From positions 21,554,698 through 21,618,697 of the forward strand of contig NC_057919.1 of assembly GCF_018873765.1 (NCBI RefSeq): 64,000 nucleotides of DNA, written 5' to 3'. This DNA comes from Telopea speciosissima. Its lineage: Eukaryota > Streptophyta > Magnoliopsida > Proteales > Proteaceae. Numbering within the stretch: position 1 is the first letter of the stretch; the number at the start of each line of letters is the position of its first letter. The notes beneath the pieces are model-generated. The model did no database searches and was not told the origin of the DNA. It saw only the letters and a list, made by a program, of their open reading frames with translations. This document shows positions 59,506 to 64,000 of the stretch, piece by piece. The position numbers were made by a program, and so were the translations under genes.

Positions 59506-59645
59506 GATGTTTTCTGTGCTATAGTGTAGGTTGCATCCAAACACATGGGATGAGTATTTCTGCCATTTAAAGGGCAGGACGATCATTTACCCCACTCCCA
59601 TGTGTCTGGGTAGGTGCAGCCTGCGCTCCCGACACAAAGAACATT
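59506..59645. mobile_element. MITE, family D
   Basis: It starts TGTTTTCTGTGCTATAGTGTAGG and ends GACACAAAGAACATT, inverted with the left end. The centre contains CCATGTGTCTGGGTAGGTGCAGCC, as in the copy at 19948-20103. Confidence 0.6.
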
Positions 59646-59696
59646 TGGCCAAAAAAGTATTCATAACGGTTTTTTTTTTCCACAAAAATTCCAGAC

Positions 59697-59806
59697 TCAG
59701 CTCAGGTTTCCGTAAGAGAACACTCGGTACGCCTGCAAGGCAACCAAACATCTGGATGCCTTGCGGGCGTACAAGAACATTCTTGTATGTAAACCTGAGC
59801 CGGCCT
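59697..59806. mobile_element. short hairpin MITE
   Basis: GCTCAGGTTT and GTACGCCTGCAAGGCA at the left pair with TGCCTTGCGGGCGTAC and AAACCTGAGC at the right, around a very short loop. Confidence 0.7.
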
Positions 59807-60786
59807 AAAAAATTCCTGCTTCTCTATAAAAATAGATTCAATAACTCTTGGAGTAACTAATAAATTCCATAGTTCCCATGCTTGCTAGTAATCAAGGAGG
59901 ATTGTACCACGTTGATCTAAGGTTAACTTCTGTGCCTTGGATGGTTTGGACCCTTCTTGGCCTTGGCAGTAGAGGACCAGTACTGTACTCCGGCCTCCAG
60001 TTATGTCAGTCAGGGATCAATATTACGTATTCCACCTTAAATAATTTATTGAAACAAAACCACTTTTGTTCTCCGAGAGCACGGCACTTGCTGTAAGTAT
60101 TGTGGGCCAATGGAAGAGCGTGTGGAAGTATCAACAGGGGTGACATTTTCACCTTTCATTTTGTGTCTAGGTGGTCATTTCGCCACCCCCCCCTCTATGT
60201 GCCTGGCGCAGGGCACACACTCTCGGACTGAGTTCTTTTTCCCAAAAGAAAATGTAAGCATCAAATGGCACCAAGCATCTGAGAGCACTATATCTGGTAT
60301 AAAGCATGCAAGAGAATATCCATTTAGAACAGCCTCAAGTGATGGGTCAAATGTCAACCTCTGCTGTGTGCCCTGTGCTCCACTTCTGTAGAACAGTAGA
60401 AGCGTGACTAGTGTACATCCCATTAGCCATCCTTGGGTAGGTAACCGAGGGCCCTGGGAAGGGTAGTAGGGATACCTCATACCTTCAAAGTTTAGACAAA
60501 TACTAGGGTTAGGTTGTCCATTGACCCACGTGATTACCCTATATTGATTGTGCTTTAAGGGCAACCCACAACTCTCTATTTCTTCCACGTAAAGTAGGCT
60601 TTTACTTTGAGCCATTTAGGTTCAAAATTTGAAATACTTTTCATATTACTTGGTGTTTCACGTAGAGAGTTTTGGCTTCTAAACTTGGATAACCCTACTA
60701 CAAACAAGGTTTGCCTATCACTTTCTCCTAAAAAATTCCCTTTTAATGTCTTCATCATTCTACGTGTGTGATAGGTCAGCTTGCCA
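59807..60786. other. intergenic or intronic DNA
   Basis: Apart from GC-rich family-D-like wording at 60130-60240 (GGTCATTTCGCCACCCCCC, GTGCCTGGCGCAGGGC), nothing is recognised. It may include the leader of the gene that follows. Confidence 0.35.
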
Positions 60787-61652
60787 ATGAGTCCAAGTCA
60801 ATCTACTTGGTATAAAAAAGCAGAGGAATCAACCAATACCAACTGTGAAACCCAACATGGAACAGAAGTGGAGCAACACAAGCTCAAGAATGGAATTAAA
60901 AGGTCCATTGGTTTGGTTATAGTATGAGTCCTTTTATAGTTTTATGTTTCTATTTTCCCAATCAAAGCTTTTAATGAGTAATAATAACAGATTCTTATTG
61001 TGGGTTTTGCAGATTTTTTCACTTCCAATCTCAATGACTGTGAAAATGCAACTCAAAGGAACCATAGTTGGCAGGGTGCACTGGTGAAATTTTCTACTTT
61101 CTTGCTTTTATTTTTGGTTACTAACTTTACTTCTTTGCATGTATTAATGATAGAAACTTGAAACAGATTAATGTCAATGAAGGTTACTTGGGGAACAATT
61201 TGGTAACCAATTGCAAAGTATCCATGTCGAATGAGGAATCTAAGATACGCGCAGAACTAGAGACTGATGTAGAAAAAGACTTGGAAGATGAGATTAAAGA
61301 TGGTATATGCCATCTTGCTCGTCGACTGCACAGGCTTTATCAACACCAGACTGACAAGAATGAGAGAGAATCATCAAAAAGTGATAGCAAAACTGGATCT
61401 ACATTTGACAATAAAACATTTTCGGAAGTGAAGATAACAATTAGGATGGAAGCAAGAGGATCTCAAATAGAAATACATGAGATCAAGAAAGCAGCTCGTG
61501 AAAATCCTCCTCAGCCTCGGAATTCCAGATCAGAAGGTAAGCAAGGAAAGGTATTCCCTGGTACCAAGAAATTCAACTGGGTAGATACTCTCCGATCGGG
61601 AAATAGTCCTGCTGCTATTATCAACAAGAAACATGAGCTGCCATGGTACTAA
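60787..61652 (+). CDS. unrecognised plant gene, tentative 3-exon model
   Basis: The last exon (61167-61652) is convincingly coding: 161 codons with a charged, probably coiled-coil segment (IRAELETDVEKDLEDEIKDG, then ICHLARRLHRLYQHQTDKNE), a beta-like stretch EVKITIRMEARGSQIEIHEI and a C-terminus FNWVDTLRSGNSPAAIINKK. A model joining ATG 60787-60921, 61013-61075 and 61167-61652 uses GT-AG sites, keeps frame throughout and gives 227 residues. The first two exons are tentative. I do not recognise the family, and it has no visible signal peptide, membrane span or enzyme motif. Its neighbours give no functional hint. It could also be a longer gene whose first exons I missed. Confidence 0.5.
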
Positions 61653-62018
61653 ACATCATGTGAAGGAAGGGAGAAATTGGAACTTACTTGAATTGGGATG
61701 GAGGAGTTAAGAAGGCTTAATGCCACTAAGATATTAGTACTACTGTGTGATAATAAATGGGCTTTCGAAGGCCTATATGTAACTTTTGAAGCTTATGACT
61801 TTGCTTAATTAGACAGGACTGTTGTCCTCTTGAAGGTTATGGATGTTGTAGCTTGCATTGGATTAAAGCCTTCTGAAAAGCTATGATCTGGACTGTAATA
61901 AAAAGAAAATTTCCGAGCTCAAGAGATGATAATAAATTTTCTTATTTATTCTTATATACTTCTGGGTATCAATAACTTAAATGGATTTGACTTCATCAAG
62001 GGGGCATTGGTGGAATTT
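61653..62018. other. 3' flank of the unrecognised gene
   Basis: Probably its 3' UTR and flank. AATAAA-like sequences occur (AATAAATGGGC near 61751, AATAAAAAG near 61897). Nothing else is recognised. Confidence 0.4.
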
Positions 62019-62165
62019 TTATCCTCTCCTGTTACAGCACGGTGTTGTACTGCATTGTGCGGTGGTTGCAGAGGCCATGTGCATCATGTGGGGCCCACTG
62101 TGCCACATGGCCTTTGCAGTGCCGCACGATGTAGTACAGCACCATGCTATAACATGAGAGGATAA
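62019..62165. mobile_element. hairpin MITE
   Basis: TTATCCTCTC, TGTTACAGCACGGTGTTGTAC and GGCCATGTG at the left pair with their reverse complements ending GAGAGGATAA at the right. The centre is GCATCATGTGGGGCCCAC. TA or TAA may be the target duplication. Confidence 0.8.
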
Positions 62166-63397
62166 CGGTTCGGCATTGGTGCGAGTGTCTTGTTGAGATT
62201 TTATATGGCAAAATAATTCTGATACCTAATATATAAAAAAGAGTTAATATCATCCCCCTCCCCTCTAAGTGTCCATATTATCAAACCCCTTCCCCAGATT
62301 TTGAATAATGATAATACCCTCCCCTATTTTTGAAAGATTCTATCAACTGTATCTTAATCGTTAAAAAAATCATTAAGTGATGACGTGGGCATTTACAAAT
62401 TTTCTAATCTCTTTTACGTCTTCTTCTCCCAAAAACCCCTCTACGTGTCTTCTTCTTCTTCTCTTCTGCTAGTTCAGTGTAGTAAGAACTGATAATACTT
62501 ACCGTTTATCTTCTGTGGGATGTGGGAATAAAAGGGATCCGAGGGTAATGTGCAAGTGAAATAAGATCGTGCAAGATAATCTGAAAATGAAAGAGAAATA
62601 ATAGGGATAAAAAGAGAAGAAGACAAAGATAAATTTGAGATAGAATTTTGCTTTACAGACGAAACAATGGCATCTGGCTTGTTGGGAGGTACCCGGCCTC
62701 TCTCAAGTTAAATTCAAGATTAGTTTTAATTTTCCAAAGTCTCTTTCATTTATCCAATACTTCTATATATAAGTACACAAATAGTTACGTAATTCCGCCA
62801 CGTCTCCTTATAACTTTTCCTTCCACTGTTATCCACCAATAATAACTTCCCCTAACTAATAAAATAACTACATCAATAACTACATAATAACTAACAACAA
62901 ATAACCACATAATAATATCTCTCATTACTACCCTTATCCAAACACGTAACAAGATCATTCCCTTGCACAAAAATGATTATTACAGAAATTTGAAACGTTG
63001 GGGCACCTTCTTGATGTTTAAGCTACTCACTGAAACATGTTAATTATCCATAATTTAAGTTTGTTCCTGCAAAAATGAAAATATTATAATAATTGTTAAT
63101 GAGCTGCATCTAGTTTGGGTATGGAGAAAACTCTCTCAAAGAACCCAATTTGGGACTAAACCCACACACATTAGAAGCAAAGTTTAGAAAATTTTACAAA
63201 ATTTTTTGAGATTGATAAAATTAAGGAAAGAAAGATTATATAATTCAGGCTCACTGAATTTCAAATATCTTCTCCATCTTTAATTAATTGAGTTTCTCAT
63301 TGAGATATACGTACAAATACCTTCTACCCCCTTTTTGTTTCTATGATTTTTTCTTTTCCGTAAAAAGTTTTTGACTTCCACTACATGTTTGTTTCAG
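62166..63397. other. AT-rich intergenic DNA with a single TIR-element end
   Basis: Positions 62241-62420 resemble the left arm of the outer TIR element at 33387 (GATTCTATCAACTGTATC, then ATTAAGTGATGACG), but no inverted partner was found, so it is a solo end. The rest is AT-rich and unassigned. Confidence 0.45.
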
Positions 63398-63878
63398 TCC
63401 ACAGGGTCCTTCTTCCACGACAAGAGCATGACACTTGGAAGCTCATTGGTGTGTCCAGCAATCTAGGGCTCTCAGGAAGATCAGGTGAAGGAAGAAGAAC
63501 AGAAGCCTTGAGAAGCAGGAAGAGTTACAAGTCCAAAACTTGGTTCTTCTCTCTATGCTCGAGAGGTGAAGATAACCCTGATGGACTGAACAACCCTCCT
63601 CCATCCCTGGACCATTTTCTTGAAGCAGAGAGGAGCTGCTAATGATTACAAGAGGAATCAGAGTCCGACTATCTATGAAGCCGACGAGTATGGCTGAGCA
63701 AAGAATGGCTCTGAACCAAATCCACTATTCGGTGATGGCCGCATAGCGCTTCCTCAGTCAATAAACTCATGGTTTAATTCAGAAGTCGGTGGGTCATCCC
63801 ACAACCACAAGAGCTTGGACCATGGAAATGGGCACCCTGTTCCAGTACTGTTTTCATGTGTGTGTGGACAACCCTAAG
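63398..63878 (+). pseudogene. At3g17950-like gene, decayed second exon
   Basis: After a TTTCAG acceptor, the first frame encodes STGSFFHDKSMTLG, the family motif (STGSFFHDRSTTLGTLMG). The match then continues one frame over as LIGVSSNLGLSGRSGEG, then SYKSKTWFFSLCSRGE and PPSLDHFLEAER. It shifts again to AANDYKRNQSPTIYEADEYG, an in-frame stop, and NGSEPNPLFGDGRIALP to HGNGHPVPVLFSCVCGQP followed by TAA at 63876. So there are two frame changes and one stop over about 160 codons, and no first exon (the usual short N-terminal exon) is visible upstream. The family is plant-specific and of unknown function. Sequencing error could explain one lesion but hardly three. Confidence 0.75.
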
Positions 63879-64000
63879 CAATTGAAGCATTATTTACACC
63901 ATCAGTCGCCAGAACCTCTTTATGGTTCTATCTCACTATTGGGATTTTGGAATAGGATTCCTTTTTTCTCTATTTTGTAGGTGTAGGATGCTTCAATGGC

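Noticed and set aside
1-64000. CRISPR arrays, operons, riboswitches or tRNA/rRNA genes
   Set aside because: This is plant nuclear DNA. No spaced short direct repeats, tRNA A/B-box pairs or rRNA sequence were seen.

Overview
This is a window of nuclear DNA from a flowering plant. It has spliced plant genes, AT-rich intergenic DNA and dense plant transposons. The protein sequences look dicot-like and not grass-like, but the species cannot be named from the sequence. About one tenth of the window is recognisable host coding sequence. Much of the rest is DNA-transposon debris (hairpin MITEs, long-TIR elements, hAT-like elements), LINE pieces and LTR-element fossils.

Layout. 2.1-5.0 kb (+): a SAC51-type bHLH gene with the conserved upstream ORF in its spliced leader. 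11.5-14.4 kb (-): a complete four-exon NPH3 gene for phototropin signalling. In Arabidopsis SAC51 (At5g64340) and NPH3 (At5g64330) carry consecutive locus numbers, so the pair looks like old conserved microsynteny. 15-30 kb: mostly repeats, including a long-TIR element with a 9-bp target duplication (21.8-23.0 kb), a LINE tail and a broken DExH1-like helicase exon. 30.9-41.7 kb: a tandem segmental duplication carrying two intact copies of a small PHD-like zinc-finger gene (187 aa each). The left copy also holds a nest of TIR elements with a WRKY group III gene fragment and a Pack-MULE-like element bearing a U-box/ARM (PUB8-like) fragment. 43.0-44.5 kb: another long-TIR element. 45.6-47.2 kb (+): an intronless receptor-like cytoplasmic kinase with a 30-codon uORF whose stop touches the main ATG. 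48-59.5 kb: an old Gypsy-type fossil interrupted by a 5'-truncated LINE (16-bp target duplication) and by a younger Copia element with paired LTRs (5-bp target duplication), followed by another LINE tail. 60.8-61.7 kb (+): an unrecognised probable gene. 63.4-63.9 kb (+): a decayed exon of the At3g17950-like family.

The live genes do not form one pathway. SAC51 is known for translational control by thermospermine in vascular development, NPH3 for blue-light phototropism, and the kinase for membrane-associated signalling. The most unusual content is the TE architecture of 30-42 kb, where two paralogous segments show which elements moved after the duplication, and the two captured host-gene fragments nested in TIR elements.
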